A DNA stretch of 64,000 nt from JALZDI01 sp036259355 (GCA_036259355.1 DATABY010000090.1:15398-79397); one strand, 5' to 3'; shown: positions 17,457-25,640, counted from the first letter of the stretch. The notes: generated by a model from the letters alone, not told the origin. Program-made: numbers and translations.

Positions 17457-18166
17457 GCACGCCCCTCCGTCTTCACCAGCGCCTCGGCAACCTCCGGGTC
17501 GGTGGGGCCGGCGCCGTAGGACGGGCACATGCGCGCCAGCGGGCAGGCGCCGCACGCCGGCGTACGGGCATGGCAGCGCCGCCGGCCGTGCCAGATGACG
17601 CGCTGGCTGAGGTCGATCCAGTCGCGGCGCGGGAACAGCGCGCCCACCGCATGCTCGACCTTGACCGGGTCGGTCTCGTCGGTCCAGCCGAAGCGCCGGA
17701 CCAGCCGCCCGAAGTGGGTGTCGACGGAGATGCCCGGGATGCCGTAGCCGTTGCCGAGCACGACGTTGGCGGTCTTGCGCCCGACGCCGGGGAGGGTGAC
17801 GAGGTCGGTCATCCGCCGCGGCACCTCGCCCCCGAAGTCGTCGCAGAGCACCTGCGCGAGCTTGAGCAGGGTGTCGGTCTTGGCCCGGAAGAACCCGGTC
17901 GGCTGGATCAGCGCCTCCAGCTCGGACCGGTCGGCAGCGGCTAGGGCGCCGGCATCTGGGTACTTGGCGAACAGGGTCGGCGTGACCGCGTTGACCCGCC
18001 GGTCCGTGGTCTGCGCCGAGAGCACCGTCGCGACGAGCAGCTGCAGCGGCGACTCGAAGTCGAGCTCGCAGTGCGCGTCGGGATAGGTGGCGGCCAGTGC
18101 GCGGTTCATCCGCCGGGCACGGCGGGTGAGCGCCAGCGGGCTCTCCACGGGCTGGGTGGTCGACAT
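17453..18166 (-). CDS. nth: endonuclease III
   Basis: A 237-residue DNA glycosylase/AP lyase that removes oxidised pyrimidines. It has the helix-hairpin-helix LPGVGRKTANVV with catalytic Lys131, Asp149 in VDTHFGR, and the 4Fe-4S ligands Cys198, Cys205, Cys208 and Cys214 (C-x6-C-x2-C-x5-C). The ATG at 18166 is chosen over one three codons earlier because TAGGCT (18175-18180) lies exactly 8 nt upstream. It is the first gene of the nth-tlpA-Nudix-marP operon and divergent from crp. Confidence 0.92.
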   Translation of the reverse strand: MSTTQPVESPLALTRRARRMNRALAATYPDAHCELDFESPLQLLVATVLSAQTTDRRVNAVTPTLFAKYPDAGALAAADRSELEALIQPTGFFRAKTDTLLKLAQVLCDDFGGEVPRRMTDLVTLPGVGRKTANVVLGNGYGIPGISVDTHFGRLVRRFGWTDETDPVKVEHAVGALFPRRDWIDLSQRVIWHGRRRCHARTPACGACPLARMCPSYGAGPTDPEVAEALVKTEGRA

Positions 18167-18174
18167 GATGGACA

Positions 18175-18180
18175 AGCCTA
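18175..18180 (-). promoter_or_regulatory. leaderless -10 of the nth operon
   Basis: On the minus strand TAGGCT ends 8 nt before the nth ATG. The Crp-type box at 18212 lies about 54 bp upstream of this start and could act on both divergent genes. Confidence 0.6.
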
Positions 18181-18211
18181 CGTGGCAGGGTGGAGCAGGA
18201 ATGCGTCAGAC

Positions 18212-18227
18212 TGTGACGCTAGACACC
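18212..18227 (+). promoter_or_regulatory. Crp-type box upstream of crp
   Basis: TGTGA-CGCTAG-ACACC keeps the GTG-N8-CAC core of Crp sites, with a perfect left half and a poorer right half. It lies about 60 bp before the crp GTG, in the nth/crp gap. Autoregulation is common for Crp proteins. Confidence 0.5.
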
Positions 18228-18285
18228 GTTGCTGCAGGCTGCTGGGGGGCGGGTCGTCTCCCGTGAAACGAGCAAGGAGGACCGG

Positions 18286-18963
18286 GTGGACAACGACGTA
18301 CTGCGTCAGGCTCCGCTGTTCAGTGCTCTCGATGACGAGGCGGCCTCGGCGCTGCGCGCCTCCATGACCGAGCAGAAGATCCGGCGTGGTGAGGTGCTGT
18401 TCCGCGAGGGCGACTCCGGCGACCGGCTGTTCGTGGTCGCCGACGGCAAGATCAAGCTCGGCCGCAGCTCCAGCGACGGTCGCGAGAACCTGCTGGCGGT
18501 GCTCGGGCCCGGCCAGATGTTCGGCGAGCTGTCGCTGTTCGACCCCGGCCCGCGGTCCGCGACCGTCACCGCGGTGACCGACGTGTCGATGTTGGCGCTC
18601 ACCCATGACGAGATGGTGCACTGGCTGCGCGGGCGCCCCGAGGTGGCCCGCGGGCTGCTGTCCCAGCTCGCTGCGCGGCTGCGCAAGGCCAACGACGTGG
18701 TCGCCGACCTGGTGTTCTCCGACGTTCCCGGCCGGGTGGCGAAGGCGCTGCTCGACCTGTCGGCGCGGTTCGGCCGCACCGCCGATGACGGCGTCCACGT
18801 GCACCACGACCTGACCCAGGAGGAGCTGGCCCAGCTCGTCGGCGCCTCCCGGGAGACGGTCAACAAGGCGCTGGCCGACTTCGCGCAGCGGGGGTGGCTG
18901 CGCCTGGAGCCGCGGTCGGTGGTGCTGCTCGACGTCGAGCGGCTGCGCCGCCGGGCCCGCTAG
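18286..18963 (+). CDS. crp: Crp/GlxR-type cAMP-responsive regulator
   Basis: A 225-residue regulator. The cyclic-nucleotide domain (about residues 1-120) has the phosphate-binding stretch FGELSLFDPGPRSATV with Glu81, Arg90 and Ser91. A dimer helix follows, and the C-terminal winged helix has the recognition helix SRETVNKALADF (about 185-200). It matches Rv3676 in context and pattern. The GTG start has AAGGAGG 5 nt upstream. Likely targets in the window are its own promoter and the actP operon. The stop overlaps the convergent metallo-beta-lactamase gene by the shared CTAG. Confidence 0.92.
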   Translation: MDNDVLRQAPLFSALDDEAASALRASMTEQKIRRGEVLFREGDSGDRLFVVADGKIKLGRSSSDGRENLLAVLGPGQMFGELSLFDPGPRSATVTAVTDVSMLALTHDEMVHWLRGRPEVARGLLSQLAARLRKANDVVADLVFSDVPGRVAKALLDLSARFGRTADDGVHVHHDLTQEELAQLVGASRETVNKALADFAQRGWLRLEPRSVVLLDVERLRRRAR

Positions 18964-19733
18964 TCCCGCAGGTAGTCCAGCTGCGCGCGCACCGACAGCT
19001 CCGCGGCCGGCCACAACACCGGGTCGACATCGGCGTACACCCGCTGCACGACCTCGTGCGGCGTGCTCGCCCCCTCCTCCACGGCGGTGCGGACCTGGTC
19101 GAGCCGCTCGGCTCGGTGCCGTAGGTAGTAGTCGAGCACGGCGAGAGCGTCGTCGATCACGGGACCGTGCCCCGGCCACACCCGGTCGACCTCCCGCTCC
19201 TCGGCCAGCCGGTGCAGCAGCCGCAGCGAGTCGAGGTAGGCGCCCAGCCGGCCGTCGGGGTGCGCCACCACGGTGGTCCCGCGCCCCAGCACGGTGTCAC
19301 CGGTGAGCACCGCGTCCTCGGCGGACAGCACGAACGACAGCGAGTCGGCGGTGTGTCCCGGCGTACCCACCACCCGGACCTCCAGGCCGTCGACGTCGAC
19401 GACGTCCCCGTCACCGAGCCCCTCGCTGCCGAGCCGATGGGCGGGGTCGAGCGCGCGGACCCCGCAGCCGGCCATCTCGGCCAGCCGGGCCGCGCCCTCG
19501 GAGTGGTCGAGATGCCCGTGGGTCAACAGCACCACGCCCACCGGGCCCGCGCTCTCGAGCACCGCGTCGAGGTGCCCCTGGTGCAGCGGTCCCGGGTCGA
19601 CCACGACGCTGCGCCGCCCCCCGGGCTCGCGCAGCACCCAGGTGTTGGTGCCGTCGAGCGTCATCTCGTTGGCGTTGGGCGCGAGCACGCACGTCGCCCG
19701 CTGCCCGAACGCACCGCCCCGCCAGGAACCCAT
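18960..19733 (-). CDS. metallo-beta-lactamase fold hydrolase (LACTB2-like)
   Basis: A 257-residue MBL-fold protein syntenic with Rv3677c. The zinc motif THGHLDH is followed by the TPGHTADSLSF and FTGDTV-like (LTGDTV) strands and the VWPGHGP loop. The C-terminal helical part (about 200-257) matches LACTB2-type endoribonuclease or glyoxalase-like members. The substrate is not known. The gene starts 4 bp after the upstream Nudix stop and is the last of the ridA-Nudix-MBL operon. Confidence 0.82.
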   Translation of the reverse strand: MGSWRGGAFGQRATCVLAPNANEMTLDGTNTWVLREPGGRRSVVVDPGPLHQGHLDAVLESAGPVGVVLLTHGHLDHSEGAARLAEMAGCGVRALDPAHRLGSEGLGDGDVVDVDGLEVRVVGTPGHTADSLSFVLSAEDAVLTGDTVLGRGTTVVAHPDGRLGAYLDSLRLLHRLAEEREVDRVWPGHGPVIDDALAVLDYYLRHRAERLDQVRTAVEEGASTPHEVVQRVYADVDPVLWPAAELSVRAQLDYLRD

Positions 19734-19737
19734 CGCC

Positions 19738-20568
19738 TCACTCCACGCTGAGGACGGCGCCGCCGTCGTCGAAGCGCAGCGTCGGCAGGATGGGCCGGAT
19801 CACCCGCTCGGCAGCGACGCGCAGGACCTCTCCCGGGCGGGTGAGCGCGGCCATGTCCTGCAGCGTGACGTAGGTGGGCGGCAGCATCTGCATGCCGCCG
19901 TCGTCCACGGAGGCCAGCGCCTCTCGCGGCCGCATCCAGCTGACCTTGTCGGACTCGGTGGACACGTCGCGGGTGACCTGGCCGGTCGGAAGCACGGCGA
20001 CGAAGAACCGCGTGTCGTAGCGGCGTGGCTCGAACTCGGGGGTGATCCAGTGCGTCCACGCCGCGAGCAGGTCCGAGCGGAGCACCAGGCTGCGGCGGTG
20101 CAGGAACGCCGCGAAGCTGAGCTCGCGGTCCACCAGCGCGAGGCGGTCCCGCTCCCAGTCCTCCCCGGTGGTGTCGGCCACGACGCTGTCGGAGGTGGGA
20201 CCGGCCAGCAGCACGCCGGACTCCTCGAACGTCTCGCGCACCGCGGCACACACCAGGGCCCGGGCCCGCGACTCGGAGCAGGCCAGCCGCTCGGCCCACT
20301 CGCGGGCGGGCGGTCCGACCCAGGCGATCTCGCTGTCCTGGTCCCGGTCGTCGACCCCGCCGCCGGGGAAGACGTACATGCCGCCGGCGAACTCCATGCC
20401 GAGGTGGCGGCGCAGCAGGTAGACCTCCACGCCCTGCTCCCCAGCCGGGTCCGGCCGCAGCAGCACCACCGTCGCCGCGTCCCGCGGTGCTGCGGGTGCG
20501 CGGTCGCCGTTGAGGAACGCCTGCGCCTGCTCGACCAGCTGGCGCGGCACTCGCCGGGTCAGGTCCAT
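19738..20568 (-). CDS. Nudix hydrolase, NUDT19-like
   Basis: A 276-residue Nudix protein. The Nudix box is split in the way seen in long NUDT19-like members: FPGGGVDDRD, then an insert, then AAVRETFEESGVLL. Such enzymes often act on acyl-CoA or nucleotide diphosphates. It lies between ridA (5-bp gap) and the MBL gene (4-bp gap) in one operon. Confidence 0.8.
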   Translation of the reverse strand: MDLTRRVPRQLVEQAQAFLNGDRAPAAPRDAATVVLLRPDPAGEQGVEVYLLRRHLGMEFAGGMYVFPGGGVDDRDQDSEIAWVGPPAREWAERLACSESRARALVCAAVRETFEESGVLLAGPTSDSVVADTTGEDWERDRLALVDRELSFAAFLHRRSLVLRSDLLAAWTHWITPEFEPRRYDTRFFVAVLPTGQVTRDVSTESDKVSWMRPREALASVDDGGMQMLPPTYVTLQDMAALTRPGEVLRVAAERVIRPILPTLRFDDGGAVLSVE

Positions 20569-20573
20569 GCCGC

Positions 20574-21035
20574 TCAGGAGACCTCCACCATGACCTCGAC
20601 CTCGACCGGGGCGTCGAGGGGAAGTACGGCCACGCCGACGGCTGAGCGGGCGTGCTGCCCGGCATCGGCGAACACCTCGCCCAGCAGCTCGGAGGCACCG
20701 TTGGCGACCTGCGGCTGGGCGTGGAAGTGCGGCGTCGAGGCCACGAACACGGTCGCCTTGACGACGCGGGTCACCGCCGCCAGGTCACCGATCTCCGCCT
20801 TCACCGCGGCCAGCGCGTTGAGCGCGCACCGCCGCGCGCACTCGTAGCCCTCGTCCTCGCTGACTCCGCCGCCGACCTTGCCGGTGTAGAGCAGCTGGCC
20901 CTCCCGCAACGGCAGCTGGCCGGAGGTGAGCACGTAGTTGCCGGTGCGCACCGCTGGCACGTAGGCGGCCACCGGCTTGGCCACCTCCGGGATGGTCAGG
21001 CCCATGTCGGCGAGACGCTGCTCGGGGCTGGACAT
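20574..21035 (-). CDS. ridA: RidA-family protein
   Basis: A 153-residue protein of the YjgF/RidA family, syntenic with Rv3678c. RidA hydrolyses reactive 2-aminoacrylate and related imines. The family pattern NYVLTSGQLP near the N-terminus, the central AALNALAAVK-like helix and the C-terminal RSAVGVAVLPLDAPVEVEVMVEV strand are present. Its ATG shares one base with the stop of the DUF4177 gene (TGATG), so translation is probably coupled. Confidence 0.85.
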   Translation of the reverse strand: MSSPEQRLADMGLTIPEVAKPVAAYVPAVRTGNYVLTSGQLPLREGQLLYTGKVGGGVSEDEGYECARRCALNALAAVKAEIGDLAAVTRVVKATVFVASTPHFHAQPQVANGASELLGEVFADAGQHARSAVGVAVLPLDAPVEVEVMVEVS

Positions 21036-21190
21036 CAGGACTTCTCGCGCTTGAGGTAGGCGACGACGTTCTCAGGGTTGGGGCCTGGCACCACCTGTAC
21101 CAGCTCCCAGCCGTCCTGTCCCCAGTTGTCGAGGATGTCCTTGGTCGCATGAATGAGCAGAGGCACGGTCGCGTATTCCCACGTGGTCAT
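21035..21190 (-). CDS. DUF4177 small protein
   Basis: A 51-residue protein, MTTWEYATVPLLIH and following, with the WGQDGWELVQVVPG motif of DUF4177. The mycobacterial counterpart sits in the same place (Rv3678A). Function is unknown. It is the first gene of the operon with ridA, the Nudix and the MBL genes, read from a leaderless promoter. A longer frame to 21265 is rejected because it runs through the divergent promoter. Confidence 0.82.
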   Translation of the reverse strand: MTTWEYATVPLLIHATKDILDNWGQDGWELVQVVPGPNPENVVAYLKREKS

Positions 21191-21197
21191 GCGGGGG

Positions 21198-21207
21198 ACT
21201 CTATCGT
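21198..21207. promoter_or_regulatory. overlapping divergent leaderless -10 elements
   Basis: On the minus strand TAGAGT (complement of 21198-21203) lies 7 nt before the DUF4177 ATG. On the plus strand TATCGT (21202-21207) lies 6 nt before the hydrolase GTG. The two boxes share the TA at 21202-21203, so only one polymerase can melt the site at a time. Confidence 0.6.
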
Positions 21208-21213
21208 CGCCTG

Positions 21214-21987
21214 GTGAGCCCTCCTCGCATGGATGCACGTGACGTGCTGACCCGACCAGCGGCACGTCCCGACGCGGTCGTCAGGTACGGCGACCACAGC
21301 GACCATCTCCTCGACGTACACCTGCCGGTGACCACGTCCGGTCCGGCCCCGGTGGTCTTCCTCGTCCACGGCGGCTTCTGGCGCGAGGAGTTCGACCGCA
21401 CCCACACCCGGCCCCTGGCACAGGCGCTGACCGGTGCGGGCTGGGCGGTCGTGACGCCGGAGTACCGGCGGACCGACGGCGACGGCGGCTGGCCCGCGAC
21501 CTTCGACGACGTCGCCACCGCCTTCCGCCGGCTGCGGCTGCTGGAGGATGTCGTGCCCGAACGGCTGGCCCTGGACGAGGTCACCGTGCTGGGACACTCC
21601 GCCGGAGGCCACCTGGCCATGCTGCTGGGGCTGCATACCGGCCGCCCGGCGCTGCCGCGTGTCCGGCGCGTCGTGGCGCTGGCGCCGGTGGCGGACCTGC
21701 CCGAGGCACACGCGCGCGACCTCGGCGCGGGGGCCGTGGCGGCACTGATGGGGGGGCCCCCGGACGAGCTGGTGCAGGAGTACGCCGCGGCAGACCCGGC
21801 GCGGATGCTCCCCGGCAACGTCGAGGTGGTGGTGCTGCACGGCGACCGGGACCAGCAGGTGCCGGTGCAGATGTCGCGCGCGCTGCGGGACGTCGACTAC
21901 GTCGAGCTCCCCGATGTCGACCACTTCGCGCTGGTCGACCCGGTGTCCCCCGCATGGCCGGCCGTGCTGGCCGCCCTCACCCGATGA
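21214..21987 (+). CDS. alpha/beta hydrolase, kynurenine formamidase-like
   Basis: A 257-residue hydrolase. HGGFW at residues 52-56 is the oxyanion motif seen in arylformamidases and related carboxylesterases. The nucleophile Ser129 lies in LGHSAGG, with Asp in LHGDRDQQVP and His in DVDHFALVD. It could act on N-formylkynurenine or another small ester. The GTG at 21214 is preferred to the ATG five codons later because of the TATCGT 6 nt upstream. The end overlaps the convergent DDAH-like gene by 11 bp. Confidence 0.75.
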   Translation: MSPPRMDARDVLTRPAARPDAVVRYGDHSDHLLDVHLPVTTSGPAPVVFLVHGGFWREEFDRTHTRPLAQALTGAGWAVVTPEYRRTDGDGGWPATFDDVATAFRRLRLLEDVVPERLALDEVTVLGHSAGGHLAMLLGLHTGRPALPRVRRVVALAPVADLPEAHARDLGAGAVAALMGGPPDELVQEYAAADPARMLPGNVEVVVLHGDRDQQVPVQMSRALRDVDYVELPDVDHFALVDPVSPAWPAVLAALTR

Positions 21988-22882
21988 GAACCTCCCCGCC
22001 GGGCACGCTCGGCAGGTCACGCCCCACCATGACGTCCAGCGGGTTGGTGAGGCATCGGACGGAACCGCCGCCCTTGTGGAACTCGCCCACGTCGACCACC
22101 ACCACCTCGAACCCCCACGCCTCCAGCCGGGCGCGCACTCGGTCGGGGCAGCCGGGCATCACGACGGTGCGCCCGACCACCACGGAGTTGGCGCAGAACG
22201 TGGTCAGCGCCTCCTCCTCGGTGAGGATCACCGGCTCCGGCACCAGCTCCAGCACCGCCCGGGCGGACTCCTCGTCCAGCGCGGCCGGGCAGACGAGGGC
22301 CCTCGTGCGGTCCAACGGGCAGAAGGCAAGATCGAGGTGGTACATCGCGGGATGCGCGATGCGCAGCCCGCGGACCCGCACGTCGAGCTCGGTGGCCAGG
22401 TGCTTGAGGCCGAGCTCGTCGGTGCGCGGGCCGTAGCCCACGACGAGCGCGTCGCCGAACGGGAAGGCGTCGCCGGCCTCGAAGTGCGCACCGACGCCGT
22501 CGCGGCCGACGTACGACGTGACGAACCCCGCGCCGTCGAACCACTGCCGGGCCGTCCGGGTCTCCATCCGACGCTCGGCGTACCGCATGTGCGACAGCAC
22601 GCAACGGCGGCCCCCGGCGGGTGGGACGTCGATCGCGAGGCCGAGGTTCATCGCATAGACCATGTCCGGCGCGTCCGGCCGCTGCGCGAGCACGTCGACA
22701 TCGGCGCCGGCCGCCCGCAGGGCCGCCACCAGCCCTTCCCACTGCTCCCGGGCGCGCGCCGGGTCCGGTTGCGCGGTGAGGTCCATGAACGGGTTGATCC
22801 GGTAGTCCACCCGGAAGTGGTCCGGGCTCACCAGCAGGTAGCGGCGGCCCCATTCGAGCGGCTCGGCTCTCGTCTCGCCCAT
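21977..22882 (-). CDS. DDAH-like amidinohydrolase
   Basis: A 301-residue protein of the amidinotransferase/dimethylarginine dimethylaminohydrolase superfamily, a five-bladed beta/alpha propeller. Key residues are His182 (MYHLDLAF), Glu135 (GAHFEAGD) and the nucleophile Cys277 in GGSVRCLTNP. Members hydrolyse methylated arginines to citrulline or act on related guanidines. It is divergent from a GntR regulator across a palindrome-rich gap, so that regulator probably controls it. Confidence 0.8.
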   Translation of the reverse strand: MGETRAEPLEWGRRYLLVSPDHFRVDYRINPFMDLTAQPDPARAREQWEGLVAALRAAGADVDVLAQRPDAPDMVYAMNLGLAIDVPPAGGRRCVLSHMRYAERRMETRTARQWFDGAGFVTSYVGRDGVGAHFEAGDAFPFGDALVVGYGPRTDELGLKHLATELDVRVRGLRIAHPAMYHLDLAFCPLDRTRALVCPAALDEESARAVLELVPEPVILTEEEALTTFCANSVVVGRTVVMPGCPDRVRARLEAWGFEVVVVDVGEFHKGGGSVRCLTNPLDVMVGRDLPSVPGGEVLIG

Positions 22883-22915
22883 CTCGTGCCCTCCCTTCTG
22901 TCGCGTCGGCCGGGG

Positions 22916-22959
22916 TCAGCCATCCGTGGCTGATTGTCAGACAATCTGACACACGGATG
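22916..22959. promoter_or_regulatory. nested palindromes, probable GntR operator
   Basis: The gap between the DDAH-like gene and the GntR gene holds GATTGTC-A-GACAATC (22932-22946), TGTCAGA-N3-TCTGACA (22935-22951), TCAGCCA-TCCG-TGGCTGA (22916-22933) and an outer CATCCGTG/CACGGATG pair (22921-22928 and 22952-22959). FCD-type GntR proteins bind short palindromes of this size. Confidence 0.6.
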
Positions 22960-23011
22960 GTACGGCAGACTGTGCACAGACGGAAACCGGAACCACGAGG
23001 GGAGCGGTCCG

Positions 23012-23716
23012 GTGTACGAGTCGCTGCACGTCGAGCACTCGTCGACGGTCGAGCGCGTGACCGAGGAGCTGCGCCGCGCCCTCTTCGAGGGTGAGCTCGC
23101 ACCCGGCACGCCGCTGCGCGAGGTGGCCCTGGCGGAGCAGATCGGGGTGGCGCGCAGCACCATCCGGGAGGCGCTGTCGCTCCTCGTCGCCGAGGGCCTC
23201 GCCACCCGCGTCCCCAACCGCGGCGTCGCGGTGAGCGCACTGCTGGCCGAGGACGTCCGGGACGTGCTCCGCGCCCGCGCGGCGCTGGAGAGCGCCGGGG
23301 CCCGGCAGTGGGCGACCGCTACCGTCGAGCAGCAGGATGCCGTGCGGGAGGCGCTGGACGCCTTCGCCCGGACGGCCCGCTCCGGCGCCAGCCCCGCGGC
23401 ACTCACCGCCGCGCACCTGGACATCCACCGCGCGCTGGTCGGACTCATCGGCAGCGAACGCCTGCTGTCCACCGCCGATGCGCTGAACGCGGAGATCCGG
23501 CTGGCACTGGCGCGGGTCGACCGGGTGCGCAGGAACGCCCGCGAGCAGGTCTCGGCACACCGCGAGCTCGTCAGCCTGCTGGAAAGCGGCCGGACCGCCG
23601 AGGCCGTCCGCGCGCTCGAGCACCACCTGGCCGGGGCCGAGAAGTCGCTCGTCGACGCGATCCACCGGCGGCCACACGGCCCGGCTGCGCCGAGACACCG
23701 GCCCGACGCTGACTAG
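23012..23716 (+). CDS. GntR-family regulator, FCD type
   Basis: A 234-residue regulator. The N-terminal winged helix (about residues 10-75) has GTPLREVALAEQIGVARSTIREALSLL, and the C-terminal all-helical FCD domain (about 85-215) has the His-rich metal or ligand site (HLDIHRALV, SAHRELVSLL). The GTG start has GAGGGGAG about 7 nt upstream. The ligand may be a guanidine compound, given the divergent DDAH-like gene (inference). Confidence 0.83.
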   Translation: MYESLHVEHSSTVERVTEELRRALFEGELAPGTPLREVALAEQIGVARSTIREALSLLVAEGLATRVPNRGVAVSALLAEDVRDVLRARAALESAGARQWATATVEQQDAVREALDAFARTARSGASPAALTAAHLDIHRALVGLIGSERLLSTADALNAEIRLALARVDRVRRNAREQVSAHRELVSLLESGRTAEAVRALEHHLAGAEKSLVDAIHRRPHGPAAPRHRPDAD

Positions 23717-23719
23717 GAT
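23714..23719 (+). promoter_or_regulatory. leaderless -10 of the holin/phosphatase operon
   Basis: TAGGAT, overlapping the stop of the GntR gene, ends 7 nt before the ATG at 23727. Confidence 0.6.
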
Positions 23720-23726
23720 CGAGCCC

Positions 23727-24104
23727 ATGAAGCTGCTGCTGACGGTGGTGACCGCCGCCGCCGCGCTGGCGGTCGCGGCCTGGGTCTTCGAGGGCATCGC
23801 GATCGGGGGCGCCACGCGCAACGAGCAGCTGGTCACCCTGCTCGTCGTCGCGGCGATCTTCGGCCTGGTCAACGCCTTCGTCCGGCCGGTCGTCGCGCTG
23901 CTGTCGGCGCCGTTCTACATCCTCACGCTCGGGTTGTTCTTCGTGGTCGTCAACGCGTTGATGCTGCTGCTCACCTCCTGGATCGCCGACCAGGTCAGCG
24001 TGCCGTTCGAGGTCGACGGCTTCTGGACCGCGCTGTTCGGCGGCATCGTGATCTCGCTGGCGAGCGCGGCCATCGGCCTGCTGCTGCCGGAACGGAGGGG
24101 CTGA
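23727..24104 (+). CDS. four-helix membrane protein of the phage-holin superfamily IV
   Basis: A 125-residue, almost wholly hydrophobic protein with four membrane helices. The VNAFVRPVV and LLFFVVVNALMLLL patterns match the mycobacterial four-helix 'phage holin' family. Function is unknown and no phage genes are nearby. The phosphatase gene follows after 3 bp, so both are likely read from one leaderless promoter. Confidence 0.8.
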   Translation: MKLLLTVVTAAAALAVAAWVFEGIAIGGATRNEQLVTLLVVAAIFGLVNAFVRPVVALLSAPFYILTLGLFFVVVNALMLLLTSWIADQVSVPFEVDGFWTALFGGIVISLASAAIGLLLPERRG

Positions 24105-24107
24105 TCC

Positions 24108-24638
24108 ATGGCGCCGGCGTCGCAGCTTCCTCGATCCCGCACCACCGACGGGCCCTACCGCGTCGCTGTGGTCTGTCTCGGCAACATCTGCCGCTCCCCA
24201 ATCGCGCACGTGGTGTTGCGCAGAGCCCTGGAGCGCGCCGGCATCTCCGACCGTGTCGAGGTGGACTCCTCGGGCACCGGCGACTGGCACCTCGGCCACC
24301 CGATGGACCGCCGCGCCGCCGCAGTGCTGGCGGGGGCGGGCTACGACGGGTCCGCGCACCGCGCGCAGCAGTTCACCGAGGACTGGTACGACCGGCACGA
24401 CCTCATCCTGGCCATGGACGAGAACAACTTCCGCGACATCTCCGCGCTGGCGCCGGACCAGGGGACGGCCACGGAACGCGTGCGCATGTTCCGCGACTTC
24501 GACCCGCACGCGGACTTCGGTGACCGCGAGGTGCCCGACCCCTACTACGGCGGGGACGACGGCTTCACCCATGTGCTGCGGATCGTCGAGCGTGCCTCCG
24601 AGGGCCTGGCGAATGCGCTGGCCGAGCATCTGCGCTGA
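24108..24638 (+). CDS. low-molecular-weight protein-tyrosine phosphatase
   Basis: A 176-residue phosphatase. The P-loop C-x5-R is CLGNICRS with Cys23 and Arg29, and the general acid is in VPDPYYGG near residue 144. In actinobacteria such proteins (PtpA-like) remove phosphate from tyrosine in proteins. An N-terminal extension of about 17 residues precedes the first strand. The ATG has GGAGGGG at the end of the previous gene. Confidence 0.88.
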   Translation: MAPASQLPRSRTTDGPYRVAVVCLGNICRSPIAHVVLRRALERAGISDRVEVDSSGTGDWHLGHPMDRRAAAVLAGAGYDGSAHRAQQFTEDWYDRHDLILAMDENNFRDISALAPDQGTATERVRMFRDFDPHADFGDREVPDPYYGGDDGFTHVLRIVERASEGLANALAEHLR

Positions 24639-24652
24639 CCACGCCGCTCGGG

Positions 24653-24658
24653 TACGGT
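24653..24658 (+). promoter_or_regulatory. leaderless -10 of the fructosamine kinase gene
   Basis: TACGGT ends 7 nt before the ATG at 24666. Confidence 0.6.
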
Positions 24659-24665
24659 CAGGGCC

Positions 24666-25550
24666 ATGGCACGCATGGGCACCATCGCCAGCCGCGCCGA
24701 GGCCCTCCTCGGTACGGCCGTGGTGGCCACGACACCGGTCGCCGGCGGTGACATCTGCACCGCGACGCGGCTGCGCCTCTCCGACGGCCGCTCGGCGCTG
24801 GTCAAGACCAGGCCGCACGCACCGGAGACGTTCTTCGCCGCCGAGGCACGCGGGCTGACCTGGCTCGCCGAGGCCGCCGGCGCCGCCGTGCCGCAGATGC
24901 TGGCGACTGCCGAGGACTGCCTGATCGTGGAGTGGGTCGAACCCGGGCACCCCTCGACGGAGGCGGCCGAGGCGTTCGGCGGGAGACTGGCCGACACCCA
25001 TCGCGCCGGAGCGAGGAGCTTCGGAGCCGACGAGGACGGCTTCATCGGCACGCTGCCGCTGCCCAACAGGCCCGCCGACACGTGGGCCGAGTTCTACGCC
25101 ACCCGGCGGGTGCTGCCGTACCTGAAGGCCGCCCGGGACCGGGGCGTCATCGGCGCCGAGAACGGCGACGCCGTCGAGCAGGTCATTCGTCGGATCGACG
25201 ACTTCGCCGGTCCTGCGGAGCCTCCGGCGCGCGTCCACGGCGACCTGTGGTCGGGCAACGTGCTGTGGGGGTCGGACGGTCAGGCGTGGCTGATCGACCC
25301 GGCCGCACACGGGGGTCACCGCGAGACCGACCTGGCGATGCTCGCGTTGTTCGGTTCCCCGCATCTCTCCCGGATCCTCGACGCCTACCACGAGACGGCC
25401 CCCCTGGCCGAAGGCTGGCGCGAACGCGTGCCACTGCACCAGCTGCACCCGCTGCTCGTGCACGCGGTGCTCTTCGGTGGGGGCTACGGCGTTCGCGCGG
25501 CCGACGCCGCACGGTCACTGCTCGACGGCACCGCCGGACGCGACGACTGA
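24666..25550 (+). CDS. fructosamine-3-kinase family protein
   Basis: A 294-residue kinase of the fructosamine/ketosamine-3-kinase family with an aminoglycoside-kinase-like fold. The catalytic loop HGDLWSGNVLW (about residues 190-200) and the metal-binding LIDPAAHGGHRETD are intact. These enzymes phosphorylate sugar-modified amines so that glycated proteins fall apart and are repaired. It is a single gene with its own leaderless promoter. Confidence 0.87.
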   Translation: MARMGTIASRAEALLGTAVVATTPVAGGDICTATRLRLSDGRSALVKTRPHAPETFFAAEARGLTWLAEAAGAAVPQMLATAEDCLIVEWVEPGHPSTEAAEAFGGRLADTHRAGARSFGADEDGFIGTLPLPNRPADTWAEFYATRRVLPYLKAARDRGVIGAENGDAVEQVIRRIDDFAGPAEPPARVHGDLWSGNVLWGSDGQAWLIDPAAHGGHRETDLAMLALFGSPHLSRILDAYHETAPLAEGWRERVPLHQLHPLLVHAVLFGGGYGVRAADAARSLLDGTAGRDD

Positions 25551-25640
25551 CACACTGCCCACCCTGCTGACGGACCAAGGTTCCCGCGCGCATGGGGATG
25601 CACGTCCGCGAAGATCCCACGCCACCCCCGCCTCTGCGCC

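Noticed and set aside
23727..24104. Prophage remnant because of the holin-type protein (also at 13673)
   Set aside because: Both are housekeeping membrane families of actinobacteria; no endolysin, integrase or structural genes are near.
23571..25463. Minus-strand frame of 630 codons across four genes
   Set aside because: It crosses the holin, phosphatase and kinase genes, all of which have clear motifs on the plus strand.
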